In this document: piece by piece, positions 34,965 through 44,770 of the stretch
Numbering within the stretch: the first letter of the stretch is position 1
Layout: every line of letters begins with the position of its first letter
Origin: Spirosoma panaciterrae DSM 21099
GTDB taxonomy: Bacteria; Bacteroidota; Bacteroidia; Cytophagales; Spirosomataceae
Direction of reading: 5' to 3'
Length of the DNA stretch: 64,000 nucleotides
Assembly (NCBI RefSeq): GCF_000374025.1
Contig: NZ_KB893178.1
Coordinates: forward strand, 124,001 to 188,000
The notes under the pieces: generated by a model
Seen by the model: only the letters and a program-made list of their open reading frames with translations
Database searches by the model: none
What the model was told of the DNA's origin: nothing
Translations under genes and position numbers: made by a program

Positions 34965-37127
34965 ATGGCAATTCACTATTCTGTCAATGATACAATAGCG
35001 TTCATCACCTGGGAAATGACAACCAGCCCGATGAATGTGCTCAATGATGAATCGATTCCTGAATTTGAAGCTGCTCTAAAACGTGCCTATGCCGACGAGT
35101 CGGTCAAGGGCGTCATCATCAGCTCGAATAAACCCGAATTTGTGGCCGGGGCCGACCTCAAAATGATTCTGCGGAACAACGACAAAGATCCGGCCGAAAT
35201 GCAAAAGGTTTCGCTGGAGTTGAATCGGGTATTCCGTAGCATCGAAACATCGGGCAAGCCGACCGTAGCGGCTATCAATGGTACCGCGTTGGGCGGGGGC
35301 TACGAAATCTGTCTGGCCTGTCATCACCGGATTGCACTAAATAACCCCAAAACGTTAATCGGTCTGGTCGAAGTAACGATTGGGCTGCTGCCCGGTGCCG
35401 GTGGTACACAGCGATTGCCCCGCATGATTGGTATGCAGGCGGCTTTACCCCTGATTCTGGAAGGGAAAAAAGTGGGGGTTCAGGAAGCGAAAAATCTGGG
35501 TATGGTCGATGCCATTGCCGATACGCCGGCCGATATGCTGGCGCAGGCCCGTGCCTGGATCGAAGCGAACGGAACGTCTGCCCAGCCCAAACCTGTAAAA
35601 CCCTGGGACGAAATTGACCGAAAAACTGGGAAGATTGTCGGCAGAGATAATTTTAAAGTGCCGGGTGGCACCGTTCAGAGTGTAGTGGGCGTTCAGACGT
35701 TTAGTGCCGGAACGGCCATGCTTATGGACAAAACAAAGGGCAATTATCCGGCTCCACTAGCCATAATGGCCTGCGTGTACGAAGGATTGCAGGTGAATAT
35801 CGACCGGGCACTGGTGATTGAATCCCGCTATTTTGCCGAGGTGGCGACCTCGAAAGTGGCGAAAAGCCTGATTCAAACCATGTTTCTGGGCCTGAACGAA
35901 GCGAATAAAGGCGTCGGTCGGCCAAAGGATATACCGAAAACAGAGGTCAAAAAACTGGGTATTCTGGGTGCAGGGATGATGGGGGCAGGCATAGCGTATG
36001 TGTCGGCACAGGCCGGAATAGATGTTGTTCTAAAAGACGTAGCCATCGAAGCGGCTGAAAAAGGAAAAGCCTATTCACAAACGTTGCTCCAGAAAGGTAT
36101 GGAACGCGGTAAGGTCGATGCCGCAACGGCCGAACAGGTTCTTAATCGGATAAAGCCGACGGCTCAGACGGAAGACCTGCGTGGGTGTGATCTGATCATT
36201 GAAGCCGTGTTTGAGAATCGGGCGTTGAAGGCGCAGGTGACCCAGGAAGCCGAACCGATGCTGGCCGACGAAGGGCTGAACGTGTTTGCGTCTAACACCT
36301 CTACCTTACCCATTAGCGGTCTGGCCCAGGCGGCTGCAAAACCCGCGAATTTTATCGGGATTCACTTTTTTTCGCCCGTCGATAAGATGGCGCTGGTCGA
36401 AATCATTGTGGGTCGTCAAACATCGGATTATGCCCTGGCCGTAGCGATGGATTATGTTCGGAAAATCCGCAAAACCCCGATTGTAGTCAACGATTCGAGA
36501 GGCTTTTACACCTCGCGCTGCTTCAGCACCTACACTGCCGAAGGCATGGAATTGCTCAAAGAAGGGGTAAATCCGATACTGATCGAAAATGGGGGTAAAG
36601 ATGCTGGGATGCCGGTAGGACCACTAGCCGTAACGGACGAAGTGTCACTGGAGTTGGTGTACAAAATTTCGGGGCAGGGGATTCAGGATGGAGCTGTTCC
36701 CGAAGCAGATACGAGTTATCAGATTGCCAAACAGTTCGTTAACCTGGGCCGACTGGGAAAAAAAGCCAAAGCTGGTTTTTATGACTATGCCGACGACCGG
36801 AGTAAGAAACTATGGCCGGGCTTGCAAGATTTGTTTCCACGGGCCGAAGTGCAACCGACGCTCGACGAAGTAAAAACCCGGCTACTGTATCGACAGGCTA
36901 TCGAAGCCGTCCGCTGTTTTGAAGAGGGTGTGTTGCGTACCAAACTGGATGCCGATCTGGGCTCCATCCTGGGTTGGGGCTTTCCAGCTTATACAGGTGG
37001 AGCGCTGTCGTTTGTAGACTTTGTCGGACCTGAAACATTCGTCAAAACCCTCGACCGACTAGCCGATGCCTACGGGGAGCGTTTCCGGCCGACCGATCGG
37101 CTGCGCGAGCAAGTAGCTGCTCCCTAG
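34965..37127 (+). CDS. Bifunctional enoyl-CoA hydratase / 3-hydroxyacyl-CoA dehydrogenase
   Basis: A 720-residue FadB/FadJ-type multifunctional enzyme. Residues about 1-190 are the crotonase domain (SSNKPEFVAGADLKMIL, NGTALGGGYEICLACHHRIA, GLLPGAGGTQRLPRMIG), with Glu in GGGYE and in the LVEVTIGLLPG region as probable catalytic acids. Residues about 325-510 are the NAD-binding 3-hydroxyacyl-CoA dehydrogenase domain (LGILGAGMMGAGIAYVSAQAG). FIGIHFFSPVDKMALVEII and the C-terminal helical domain follow, with DSRGFYTSRCF. It works with the adjacent thiolase. The acyl-CoA dehydrogenase and ligase are not in this window. Confidence 0.93.
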   Translation: MAIHYSVNDTIAFITWEMTTSPMNVLNDESIPEFEAALKRAYADESVKGVIISSNKPEFVAGADLKMILRNNDKDPAEMQKVSLELNRVFRSIETSGKPTVAAINGTALGGGYEICLACHHRIALNNPKTLIGLVEVTIGLLPGAGGTQRLPRMIGMQAALPLILEGKKVGVQEAKNLGMVDAIADTPADMLAQARAWIEANGTSAQPKPVKPWDEIDRKTGKIVGRDNFKVPGGTVQSVVGVQTFSAGTAMLMDKTKGNYPAPLAIMACVYEGLQVNIDRALVIESRYFAEVATSKVAKSLIQTMFLGLNEANKGVGRPKDIPKTEVKKLGILGAGMMGAGIAYVSAQAGIDVVLKDVAIEAAEKGKAYSQTLLQKGMERGKVDAATAEQVLNRIKPTAQTEDLRGCDLIIEAVFENRALKAQVTQEAEPMLADEGLNVFASNTSTLPISGLAQAAAKPANFIGIHFFSPVDKMALVEIIVGRQTSDYALAVAMDYVRKIRKTPIVVNDSRGFYTSRCFSTYTAEGMELLKEGVNPILIENGGKDAGMPVGPLAVTDEVSLELVYKISGQGIQDGAVPEADTSYQIAKQFVNLGRLGKKAKAGFYDYADDRSKKLWPGLQDLFPRAEVQPTLDEVKTRLLYRQAIEAVRCFEEGVLRTKLDADLGSILGWGFPAYTGGALSFVDFVGPETFVKTLDRLADAYGERFRPTDRLREQVAAP

Positions 37128-37187
37128 AATTCAGGGACGAGGATTTAGGGGTGACATGTCTGGCGCCAGCTAATGGAGGACGCAATC

Positions 37188-38207
37188 TCATTCCTGAATC
37201 CTCACTTTCTGATAGCTCACAGGAGTCGTTCCGGTCCAGCGACGGAAAGCCCGATTGAATGCGCTTAACTCATTGTATCCCAGGATGTATGAAATTTCCT
37301 TGACTGGGTGCTTGCCTGAACTTAAGTAATGAATAGCCAGTGATTTGCGGATGGAGTCGGTAAGCTGTTGATAGCTAACGCCTTCCTGCTGCAATCGACG
37401 CTGTAAACTTCGGCTGCTGGTATTCAGATTCGCAGCAACGGCATCGAGGGTAGGAATGCCTAAATAGGCGTTGGCCCACAGGAAGCTTGTAATCCGTTCC
37501 GATAAACCACGGGATTGCTGAAACGCATCATCCAGCGTAGTTACCTTCTGTAAAAATACTCGCTGTAACTCGTAATCGGCCGTCAGGATGGGTTCATCCC
37601 AATACGTCAGCTCGAACGATAAGGTATATTCAGAACTATTGACCAGGTGACGGCATCGGAAAATACGTTCGTATTCGGCCTGATTGGCCTCGCTAAAGGG
37701 CAGTTTTACCAAAATAGGCTGAATTTTCTTTAGGACCAGGCCATCTACTTCGTGGAGGGTAAAGGCCATAAAAAAATCCATCATCTGCCGGGCCACTTCT
37801 GGTGCATTGGCCAGATAAGGAGCCTTGGCTATCAACTGAATATCAAAGGATTGTTCGGTATGGATGATGTCCATCTCAACGACATCCGTAATCAAATGCA
37901 CAAACGCAATGGCGTGCGTCAGGCCTTCGCCCACCGTCTGGCTATGTTGGATCAATTCCCCAACAACGCCCAATGCGGCAATTTGCAGCGACTCACCAAA
38001 GTGTAGTCCAAATAAGCTGTCGTTGCTCAAATGAGTAGCGTTGCGCCAAAGCGATTCAATCTGTTCTGGGTATAAGGGAGGGGACTTGGCTTGCTTCAGT
38101 TGGGCCAGGTCTAGGCCCGAACAGGCACAGAGTTCTTCTGCCGATAGGTTTCTTTGAACAGCATAGGCTAGCAAATTGATCACTAGCTGTTTCTGATAGT
38201 CTTGCAT
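37188..38207 (-). CDS. AraC-family transcriptional regulator
   Basis: A 339-residue regulator. The N-terminal two thirds match the arabinose-binding-like domain found in the OruR/ArgR-like AraC group (LSAEELCACSGLDLAQLKQ, LFGLHFGESLQIAALGVVGEL). The C-terminal about 100 residues hold two helix-turn-helix motifs (GIPTLDAVAANLNTSSRSLQRRLQQEGVSYQQL and HPVKEISYILGYNELSAFNRAFRRWTGTTPVSYQK). It converges on the beta-oxidation enzyme gene and is divergent from an NTF2-like gene. Its target may be either; fatty-acid-type ligands are known for related proteins. No cysteine-rich or extra domain is seen. Confidence 0.9.
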   Translation of the reverse strand: MQDYQKQLVINLLAYAVQRNLSAEELCACSGLDLAQLKQAKSPPLYPEQIESLWRNATHLSNDSLFGLHFGESLQIAALGVVGELIQHSQTVGEGLTHAIAFVHLITDVVEMDIIHTEQSFDIQLIAKAPYLANAPEVARQMMDFFMAFTLHEVDGLVLKKIQPILVKLPFSEANQAEYERIFRCRHLVNSSEYTLSFELTYWDEPILTADYELQRVFLQKVTTLDDAFQQSRGLSERITSFLWANAYLGIPTLDAVAANLNTSSRSLQRRLQQEGVSYQQLTDSIRKSLAIHYLSSGKHPVKEISYILGYNELSAFNRAFRRWTGTTPVSYQKVRIQE

Positions 38208-38305
38208 ACCCTAAAGGTAATGATTGATTCGGCGCTGGTTTTTCGATGGCGCGAAGTGGTAATTGGTTGGCGGATAAAGATAAAACCCGGCTTACAGCTA
38301 CCCGG

Positions 38306-38313
38306 TAATTTTG
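38306..38313 (+). promoter_or_regulatory. Candidate -7 element before the NTF2-like gene
   Basis: TAATTTTG matches TAnnTTTG exactly. Transcription would begin about 5 bases before the ATG at 38326, so the message would be nearly leaderless unless a later start (ATG at 38416) is used. Confidence 0.4.
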
Positions 38314-38325
38314 TCAAAAAACGCC

Positions 38326-38814
38326 ATGAAAGCAATCGCGATCTCCTTTATGCTCGCCATGAGCCAGTTCGGAAATTCACAGATTATTAACCAAAAACAC
38401 CCTAGCACAAACACAATGGAAACTCAGTCAATTCAGGTTGTTCACGACTTTCTCACAGCCGTTCAGCAAGGTAATCAGGCTAAACTAGCGGCCATTATTC
38501 ATCCTAATATTCAGTGGAACCAGCCGGGCAATAACCGCTTTTCGGGCACAAAGAAATCGAGTGGTGAGGTCTTTCAAATGGTCGGAGGGATGTTTCAGTC
38601 ATCTGATAATAGCCTGGCATTAACGGAGATAAAAACACTGACCGCCAATGGGAATCAGGTAGCTTGTCTGGTTCACTGGAAAGCCGTTCAGCCGAGCGGT
38701 GGTATCCTGGATGTGGATAACATCGACGTGTATACGGTTGAAAACGGAAAAATCGTGCAGGCTACCGTGTATTCAGCCGATATTGCCCAGGAGGATAATT
38801 TCTGGCTCAAGTAA
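38326..38814 (+). CDS. Secreted NTF2-like (SnoaL-type) protein
   Basis: A 162-residue protein with an N-terminal signal (MKAIAISFMLAMSQFGNSQ) and a single SnoaL/NTF2-like cone domain (QVVHDFLTAVQQGNQAKLAAIIHPNIQWNQPGNNRFSGTKKSSGEVFQM to IVQATVYSADIAQEDNFWL). Such proteins bind small hydrophobic molecules or act as isomerases or polyketide cyclases. No catalytic residues can be assigned. If the ATG at 38416 is the true start, the protein is cytoplasmic (132 residues). It is divergent from the AraC regulator and may be its target. Confidence 0.75.
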   Translation: MKAIAISFMLAMSQFGNSQIINQKHPSTNTMETQSIQVVHDFLTAVQQGNQAKLAAIIHPNIQWNQPGNNRFSGTKKSSGEVFQMVGGMFQSSDNSLALTEIKTLTANGNQVACLVHWKAVQPSGGILDVDNIDVYTVENGKIVQATVYSADIAQEDNFWLK

Positions 38815-38877
38815 TTGGGGTATGCCTGAAAAGAGCGGCATGGCATAATGAAAGTTATGATAGGCCGCTCTTTTCAG

Positions 38878-39453
38878 TCAGATCAGCCGAAAGCTCATTC
38901 GGTGGTGTCTGGTGGGGCCAAATTGCCGGATGGCTTCGCGGTGGATGGGGGTTGGATACCCTACATTTTTTGCCCACCCGTAGGCTGGAAATTCGGTGCC
39001 GAGTTTCTCCATTAAATCGTCCCGGTAGGTTTTGGCCAGAACCGAAGCAGCCGCAATTGACAGGAAATGGGCGTCTCCTTTGATCAGACACGTATGTGGG
39101 ATCATTGGGTAGGGTACAAATCGATTCCCATCGACCAGGAGGTGTTCCGGGCGTAGGGCCAGAGCGTCGACGGCGCGGTGCATTGCCAGAAAACTCGCTT
39201 TTAAAATGTTGATGCGGTCAATGTCTTCGGGCGACACTTCGGCAATGGCCCAGGCCAGCGCATCCCGTTCGATGGCTATGCGCAGGGTTTCGCGTTGTGA
39301 ACGCGATAGCTGTTTGGAATCATTCAGGATGGGGTGGGAATAATCGGTAGGCAGGATAACAGCAGCCGCAACAACCGGCCCGGCCAGACAACCTCGACCT
39401 ACCTCATCTAACCCAGCTTCAAGGACGTTGGCGTTGTAGTAAGAGCGTAACAA
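38878..39453 (-). CDS. rnhB: Ribonuclease HII
   Basis: A 191-residue RNase HII that cuts RNA in RNA-DNA hybrids and removes misincorporated ribonucleotides. The active site shows [21 protein letters not shown] (Asp 16, Glu 17), the middle Asp in HLLVDGNRF, and the last acidic residue in [14 protein letters not shown]. The length is normal for the family (E. coli about 198). The ATG at 39453 starts directly with the catalytic strand ([21 protein letters not shown]). It stands alone, next to a secreted repeat protein on the same strand. Confidence 0.96.
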   Translation of the reverse strand: MLRSYYNANVLEAGLDEVGRGCLAGPVVAAAVILPTDYSHPILNDSKQLSRSQRETLRIAIERDALAWAIAEVSPEDIDRINILKASFLAMHRAVDALALRPEHLLVDGNRFVPYPMIPHTCLIKGDAHFLSIAAASVLAKTYRDDLMEKLGTEFPAYGWAKNVGYPTPIHREAIRQFGPTRHHRMSFRLI

Positions 39454-39506
39454 GCGTATCAGTTCAGGTAAACAACGGTAAAAATAACGGATTGCCTACA
39501 TACTAC

Positions 39507-40466
39507 TCACCGATAGCGAACAACAATGACCTGAAGCGGCAGACAACCTGATCCGGCACAGCTACAGTCGGCGCCGAAACGAATAGTCACTACTTTCTGG
39601 AGCGTTGTCGTTGCTGGTTTACTGAATCCATAGTAAATGTCGTTGGTAAGTAACTGGCTATCGGCAGTAGTGATCACGAGTTCGAGCTGATCGAAATCCT
39701 GAGTTGCCGGAAAGCTCAATTCCTGCAAGCCATTGGCTAGAAATTGAATGTCGGCCAGGTTTGTAAAGGTTTTTGTATCCCGAATGGTAGGGGTTAGGTC
39801 TGTACTTAAATACGTATTGAGGGTATAGGTCGGTAGGGCAGTAGTCGACGTGAGGGTTGGGTTACTGATTATAAATCCGGCCAGATCGCCCGGTTTTCCC
39901 GTACCGCTAAGAGTAGCTTTCAGGGTCGTTACGCCTAAAAGTACGGATTGCTCGAGGTGAGCGAAATCGGTCAGGCTGGTTGAGGTAATGTTGGTACGGT
40001 CAACGATGGGGCAAAAGGTGGCCAGCGGCATGGGTTCACAAGCCAGGTTGCTACTGACGGTTAATCCGGTAGTGGTTAAAAATCGCTGTGTCGTGGTATC
40101 AGTAAGGGTCGACGCGACCGAAAGCGTAAACGTAGCTGTACCCGATGCTACCGTTGTTCGCTGAAAACGAAGGGTGCCATCTACATTGATACTCGCCTTT
40201 CCGGTGCTGGGCTGGTTAAGGATCGTAAGCGTTGCTGGATCGATTTGCCCTGAGCCCACCGCCGAAAAAGACGACAATACACTAAAGTTCTGCACGCAGG
40301 AAGCAAGCGTAAAGGTCAGGCTATCGGTTGAAGGGGCCGGTAATTGAAGTAGTAGTATTGTAGATGCTTTAGCGTCGCTGGCTGCTCCTATCGATAGCAG
40401 ATAGAACAGGGCCGGGATAAGAGCCTTACTGGGCTTCCCTAAATGAATGGGCAAAGTGAATCGCAT
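39507..40466 (-). CDS. Secreted protein with Ig-like domains
   Basis: A 319-residue protein starting at the ATG at 40466, with a signal peptide (PALFYLLSIGAASDAKAS). The mature part is rich in Thr, Ser and Leu and beta in character. An early region resembles the bacterial Ig/cadherin-like repeats in which a conserved sequence (NQPSTGKASINVDGTLRFQRT) marks each unit. A later region has LTDFAHLEQSVLLGVTTLKATLSG and two Cys pairs (CSCAGSGC near the C-terminus). I do not recognise the family; a cell-surface or adhesion-related role is a guess. No sorting domain is obvious. Confidence 0.65.
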   Translation of the reverse strand: MRFTLPIHLGKPSKALIPALFYLLSIGAASDAKASTILLLQLPAPSTDSLTFTLASCVQNFSVLSSFSAVGSGQIDPATLTILNQPSTGKASINVDGTLRFQRTTVASGTATFTLSVASTLTDTTTQRFLTTTGLTVSSNLACEPMPLATFCPIVDRTNITSTSLTDFAHLEQSVLLGVTTLKATLSGTGKPGDLAGFIISNPTLTSTTALPTYTLNTYLSTDLTPTIRDTKTFTNLADIQFLANGLQELSFPATQDFDQLELVITTADSQLLTNDIYYGFSKPATTTLQKVVTIRFGADCSCAGSGCLPLQVIVVRYR

Positions 40467-41078
40467 ATTCCGTTCCATACCGCATGGTATAATTTTTATA
40501 AGTTACTAAGTAGACAAAATAGGGCCAATGGAGCGGATATAAGGCAATTATTCGATACGTTTTGGGGTAATTGAAGAGGTATATAGACACAAGAGCCGTT
40601 GATGCCAAGCTCATATCTGCCTGAAATCAACGGCTCGTTGCGAATCAGATGTGAGTTTAAAAAAACTCCAGTTACATTTATGGAATATGTCTTTTACGCG
40701 AATCCGTACCCAGGCAAGCTGGGCAGCATGCGCACATAACCTATATGAAACTGAGTTGGCTAAAGCTATAAAATAGACATCGAACCAGAAGGTACTTGCT
40801 TCATAGAAGACGCCTTGGTAAGTTTCTGGTTACCAGTCAATAGCCTTATTTACAACTATTATGCCATCCGATTTTAATCGTCGTAGCTAAAGAAAAAATA
40901 TTTCTAAAACAACAAAAAACAATAGTTAATACCTTGGTAATCAAAGCCTTGGAAATGGGTGAAAATTTAGACGATCAGGTGGGTCGCCTGAGATGTTTTA
41001 TAGATCTAGCACACTTTTTGTTTTCGCTTTTTGTGAGTTCGAATAGTATATTTAGGTATTGTGCATGATATGGTAACA
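40467..41078. other. Long gene-free region
   Basis: About 610 bases with no credible gene. It contains an 11-base inverted repeat (GAGCCGTTGAT at 40593-40603 and its complement at 40626-40636), terminator-like but without a T-run. The stretch 40640-41078 is AT-rich and nothing in it could be identified. Confidence 0.5.
40593..40636 (-). repeat. Inverted repeat of 11 bases
   Basis: GAGCCGTTGAT at 40593-40603 pairs perfectly with ATCAACGGCTC at 40626-40636 (22-base loop). Too far (about 440 bases) from the end of the cyclase gene to be its normal terminator. Confidence 0.45.
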
Positions 41079-42125
41079 TTAGCCCAAAACGTTATAAACC
41101 ACGACGGGCTCTGCTTTATTTTTCAAGCTTACTTCACCTATTCGCTCGCAGGAAAACGATTCCGCGATCTGTTGCTGGGCCGACTCAACGATGACGATTT
41201 GACCGGGCTTTGCCACTGACTGGAGCCGCTGGGCGGTGTTGACCGCATCACCAATCACCGTATAATCCAACCGACGGAGGGTGGTCGAGCCAATGTTTCC
41301 CGATACCATTTCACCACTGTTGATACCAATCGAGACTTCTGGATGATAGCCCGGATGACTTAACAGGTTTTCTTCAATCCTGGCGATCTGTGTCCGTACG
41401 GCCAGAGCGGCCTCAATCGCCCGGTCGAGGTGGTATTCGCCCCGGAAAACCGCCATAATGGCATCGCCCATAAACTTATCCACAAGGCCACCCTGCGCAA
41501 TAATTTCCTTGACCATCACATCGAAATAGCGGTTCACCATTTTCACAACCGTATCGGGCGATTCGCGTTCCGAAATGGCGGTAAAGCCACAGATGTCGAT
41601 AAACAGAACAGTGGCTACTACGGTCTCGCTGGCCGACAGCGCTGTTTCGAACTCGGGCCGATTCATGAACGTCAGCACCGATTCGTCGACGTACATGCGT
41701 AGAATGTTGTTTTCCTTGATGGCCTGGAGCGTTTGCCGGATCTGAGCAACATATTCCATGGTTTTCTGCATGGTCACTTCCAGATCTTCAAAGTTGACGG
41801 GCTTGGTTACGAAATCGAATGCGCCCCGGTTCATGGCGGTTCGGATGTTATCCATATCGCCATAGGCCGATACGATGACGGCCTTCAGCATGGGGTTGGT
41901 TTCGTGGAGCTTAACGAGGAGCGTCAGCCCATCCATACCTGGCATGTTGATGTCGGTCAGAACCATGTCGGTATCCGGTTCCTGAGCCAGGGTTTGCAGC
42001 GCTTCTACACCGTCATGAGCGAATATAAATTCATACTGCTTTTCCCGTATCTGCCGTCGAAATTTCTGTTTTATGAGTAACTCAAGATCAGTTTCGTCGT
42101 CAACTACTAATATTTTAGCCTTCAT
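41079..42125 (-). CDS. Receiver - adenylate cyclase response regulator
   Basis: A 348-residue response regulator with an output cyclase. The receiver (residues 1-125) has phospho-acceptor Asp 58 ([12 protein letters not shown]), switch Ser 86 (VIVSAYGD) and Lys 108 (VTKPVNF). A short helix ([17 protein letters not shown]) links to a class III cyclase (about 150-345). Metal residues are Asp 177 (FIDICGFT) and Asp 221 ([11 protein letters not shown]). Lys 217 and Asp 287 ([16 protein letters not shown]) are the pair that selects adenine, and the transition-state Asn 296 and Arg 300 are present. It therefore probably makes cAMP when phosphorylated. It overlaps the preceding receiver gene by 4 bases (ATGA). 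Confidence 0.92.
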   Translation of the reverse strand: MKAKILVVDDETDLELLIKQKFRRQIREKQYEFIFAHDGVEALQTLAQEPDTDMVLTDINMPGMDGLTLLVKLHETNPMLKAVIVSAYGDMDNIRTAMNRGAFDFVTKPVNFEDLEVTMQKTMEYVAQIRQTLQAIKENNILRMYVDESVLTFMNRPEFETALSASETVVATVLFIDICGFTAISERESPDTVVKMVNRYFDVMVKEIIAQGGLVDKFMGDAIMAVFRGEYHLDRAIEAALAVRTQIARIEENLLSHPGYHPEVSIGINSGEMVSGNIGSTTLRRLDYTVIGDAVNTAQRLQSVAKPGQIVIVESAQQQIAESFSCERIGEVSLKNKAEPVVVYNVLG

Positions 42126-42502
42126 GCCAACTCACGAAGTTTTTGTTTCAGAAGTGCGAAATCAAGTGGTTTTGTGAGAAAGTCATTCGCGCCCAGCGAA
42201 ATGGCCTCCTGTTGCGAATTAGGATCGCCATAGGCGGTAATCATCATCACAACCGGGGGCGGAGGAGCGTTGAAGTCTTCCCGAATGTGCCGCAAGAGTT
42301 CGAAACCGCTCATACCCGGCATATTGATATCGGATAAGATCAGTATGACTTCCGACGAGTGCCCATTCAGATAGCTTAGAGCCTCTTCGCCAGAGTTTGC
42401 AAAATCCAGTCGAAACTCACCGTTCCGGATTTCCCGCCGGAAACGCTGTTCAAAAAGATCTTTAACATCAACTTCGTCGTCAACGACTAAAATTTTCATC
42501 AT
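42122..42502 (-). CDS. Stand-alone receiver protein
   Basis: A 126-residue single-domain response regulator (CheY-like). The ATG at 42502 gives [21 protein letters not shown]; an ATG one codon later is equally good. Phospho-acceptor Asp 58 ([13 protein letters not shown]), the switch Thr ([11 protein letters not shown]) and Lys (FLTKPLDF) are present. It is closely similar in style to the receiver of the next gene, to which it is translationally coupled, so both may answer one kinase or form a relay. No kinase lies next to them. Confidence 0.92.
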   Translation of the reverse strand: MMKILVVDDEVDVKDLFEQRFRREIRNGEFRLDFANSGEEALSYLNGHSSEVILILSDINMPGMSGFELLRHIREDFNAPPPPVVMMITAYGDPNSQQEAISLGANDFLTKPLDFALLKQKLRELA

Positions 42503-42622
42503 TATCAAGAGGGTTACCCAAAGATACGCATTTTGCGGTTTATGGCGGCCATCGAACCAAGTTTCAGCAATTCGGTTATCCGGCCATAGCCACCTGGTTA
42601 TCCACAGCCTGTTGCCAGCCCC

Positions 42623-43678
42623 TTATTTTATGGGACCGGGCGGAGTGAGGTGACGAGCCAGAAAACGGTAAATCTCTTCACGCGATTCGCGGGCGAGCTT
42701 CGTATCGAGCCGATTGAAACTATGACCACCGGGCGCATCCTGATAAATCTTATAGTCGAATTTTTTCTCGTGTGCTTTCAGGGCATTTATCAGTGATTCA
42801 ACTTCCAGTACGTTTACATCTTCGTCGTTGGTATTGGTATGAATCAACAGGGGTGTCTTTAGTTTTTGCGCATTCCAGACGGGCGATCGGCGACGGTACT
42901 CGGCCACGTTGTCGGAAGGATCTTTACCGATGTGGGTGGCGGCCGAAAAAATAGCCCGGTAGTTGGCAGGCTTATAGCCTAAACGGGCAATAATGTCGGT
43001 GACGGGTACCCCGGCGTAGGCAACTTTATACTCGTCGGGATGGTCAAAAATATTCATCAGGGTAATCATACCTCCGTGGCTCCAGCCGATAATACCGATC
43101 CGGTCGGGGTCTACCTGGGGCATGTTTTCGGCGGCCCAGCGTTTGCCAGCCAGAACGTCGTCATTTTCGTAATCGCCGTAATCAATCTGGTTGTAAAACG
43201 TACCTCCGTAGCCTATGCTGCCCCGGTATTCGGGCGCTATAACCAGGTAGCCCTGATCGAGCAATTCGCGTACGATGTGTACATAGAGTGTACTAAAATC
43301 GCCATGAACGCCATCGTGTACAAAGACCACCAGTGGCAGTTTTTTGGCCGACGCAAACTTCTTTGGGGCAAACGTATAGGCCGGAATAATGACCGGGTTA
43401 TTGGCTCCCTGACCTGTTGGATTGCGAACCACATGAGGAGGTTTGCTGGTATAGCGGATCTTATCGATAACCGCTACATCACCGAGTTTCTGATACCATA
43501 GCAAATCATCGATACTTTTTGTAAGACTCTGGTCGGCAAACCGGGTATTTTCTTCGAGCATACGAACCCGCTCCGACAAATCGCCAGAGGTCGAGGTTGT
43601 CTGGCCAGGTAGAGATAGCTGGGCGAAGGTAGCAAAATGAATAAGAAATAAAACGATTACGGTAAAGAGGTTGTACAT
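42623..43678 (-). CDS. Secreted alpha/beta hydrolase (prolyl oligopeptidase-like)
   Basis: A 351-residue serine hydrolase. The ATG at 43678 starts a signal peptide (MYNLFTVIVLFLIHFATFAQ). The body is an S9-type peptidase/dienelactone hydrolase-like fold: PLVVFVHDGVHGDFSTLYVH (oxyanion), the nucleophile elbow GWSHGGMITLM, the acid in LLIHTNTNDEDV and the His in GGHSFNR. It has no N-terminal propeller, so it is a compact esterase or peptidase and not a classical prolyl oligopeptidase. It is isolated, in a patch of regulators. Confidence 0.87.
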   Translation of the reverse strand: MYNLFTVIVLFLIHFATFAQLSLPGQTTSTSGDLSERVRMLEENTRFADQSLTKSIDDLLWYQKLGDVAVIDKIRYTSKPPHVVRNPTGQGANNPVIIPAYTFAPKKFASAKKLPLVVFVHDGVHGDFSTLYVHIVRELLDQGYLVIAPEYRGSIGYGGTFYNQIDYGDYENDDVLAGKRWAAENMPQVDPDRIGIIGWSHGGMITLMNIFDHPDEYKVAYAGVPVTDIIARLGYKPANYRAIFSAATHIGKDPSDNVAEYRRRSPVWNAQKLKTPLLIHTNTNDEDVNVLEVESLINALKAHEKKFDYKIYQDAPGGHSFNRLDTKLARESREEIYRFLARHLTPPGPIK

Positions 43679-43935
43679 AAGTAAGTTGATTGGGTGCATG
43701 GACTTTTCGAAAGTAAGTTATTGATAATCATCGAAAAGTAGATACATCTGTGGACCTGATTAACCTTACGTTTTCTATTTTTTCTGGCGCAAAGCAACAA
43801 CTGCCGGACCATTGCCTCACTATCTTAATATAAATAATTCTTCATGTTAAGCCAACCTAACTTTCGTTAGGAAGGCAGGTTATGTTTCTAGGTGTTTGTC
43901 TGTTGAATCTGTGGTTTTGCCAGTAACGATTTATT

Positions 43936-44757
43936 ATGAGTGTCATCAAACCTGCCCTATTGTATCCCGAACGCATCATCTACCTTTCGGGTGCTAATAA
44001 TTACAGTTGGATTTGTTTTCAGGATGGCGAGAAAAAACTGCTCGCTAAACCAATCAGTTATCTGGAAGAGCTGCTACCCGATTTTATCCGTGTGCATAAA
44101 ACCGCTTTAATCAACCCCACGTATGTGCAAAGCCTGCATGAACCTCCGCACCGGAAAATGTCGGGTAAAGTACAATTGAATAGTGGCGATGTGTTTCCGG
44201 TTAGCCGCCGACGATGGCAACAGGTTGTCGATGCGTTACAGAATCATACAACCGCTCTGGCGACTCAGGAACTACTCCAGCCGCCCACGTTTACCCAACC
44301 TGAATCGGCTGTGGTGAGCCCAGCTCCCGCACAGGCAACCCGGTCTGTTTTTCTGATTTCGCAGGATAGAGAGATGGTAACGTCGGTAGAGCATGTGGTT
44401 CAGAAAAAGTGGCCTGGCTATGTAGTTCAAACCAGCGCCAACAGTGTCATACTTCCCGATATTTGGGGGCAGATGCCAGCCAGCGAGCATCCTATCTTGC
44501 TGTTGCTCGATGCCCGAACCATCACGCTGGAGCGATTGAATACCCTTCAGCGTTTGAAGAATAATAAAACGCTTGGTCGAATTCCCGTGATTCTATTAAC
44601 CTCGGCAACCGATCAGGCCATTGTGAATGGTTATCAATATAAAGCCAATTCAGTAGTGGCAATACCACCCGGTACAGGCTTTATCGACGCTATTTTTGAA
44701 CGTGTATTCCAATATTGGCTTCGAATTGTTACCCTGCCCAGTATGGCGATGAATTAA
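43936..44757 (+). CDS. LytTR DNA-binding domain followed by a degenerate receiver
   Basis: A 273-residue regulator with reversed order. Residues about 5-100 are a LytTR DNA-binding domain (ERIIYLSGANNYSWICFQDGEKKLLAKPISYLEELLPDFIRVHKTALINPTYVQ). A Pro/Thr-rich linker follows (about 105-138), then a receiver-like fold (about 139-260). In that fold, one of the two acidic N-terminal residues is replaced (LISQDREMV). The phospho-acceptor-like Asp is present in LLLLDARTITLERL and the switch in ILLTSA. The conserved Lys is missing (VVAIPPGTG). It may not be phosphorylated normally. It converges on another receiver gene with 13 bases between the stops. Confidence 0.85.
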   Translation: MSVIKPALLYPERIIYLSGANNYSWICFQDGEKKLLAKPISYLEELLPDFIRVHKTALINPTYVQSLHEPPHRKMSGKVQLNSGDVFPVSRRRWQQVVDALQNHTTALATQELLQPPTFTQPESAVVSPAPAQATRSVFLISQDREMVTSVEHVVQKKWPGYVVQTSANSVILPDIWGQMPASEHPILLLLDARTITLERLNTLQRLKNNKTLGRIPVILLTSATDQAIVNGYQYKANSVVAIPPGTGFIDAIFERVFQYWLRIVTLPSMAMN

Positions 44758-44770
44758 TCCCTGCTGCCCA

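Noticed and set aside
40426..40614. A 62-residue protein before the secreted Ig-like protein
   Set aside because: It overlaps the signal-peptide region of that gene in another frame and has no supporting features.
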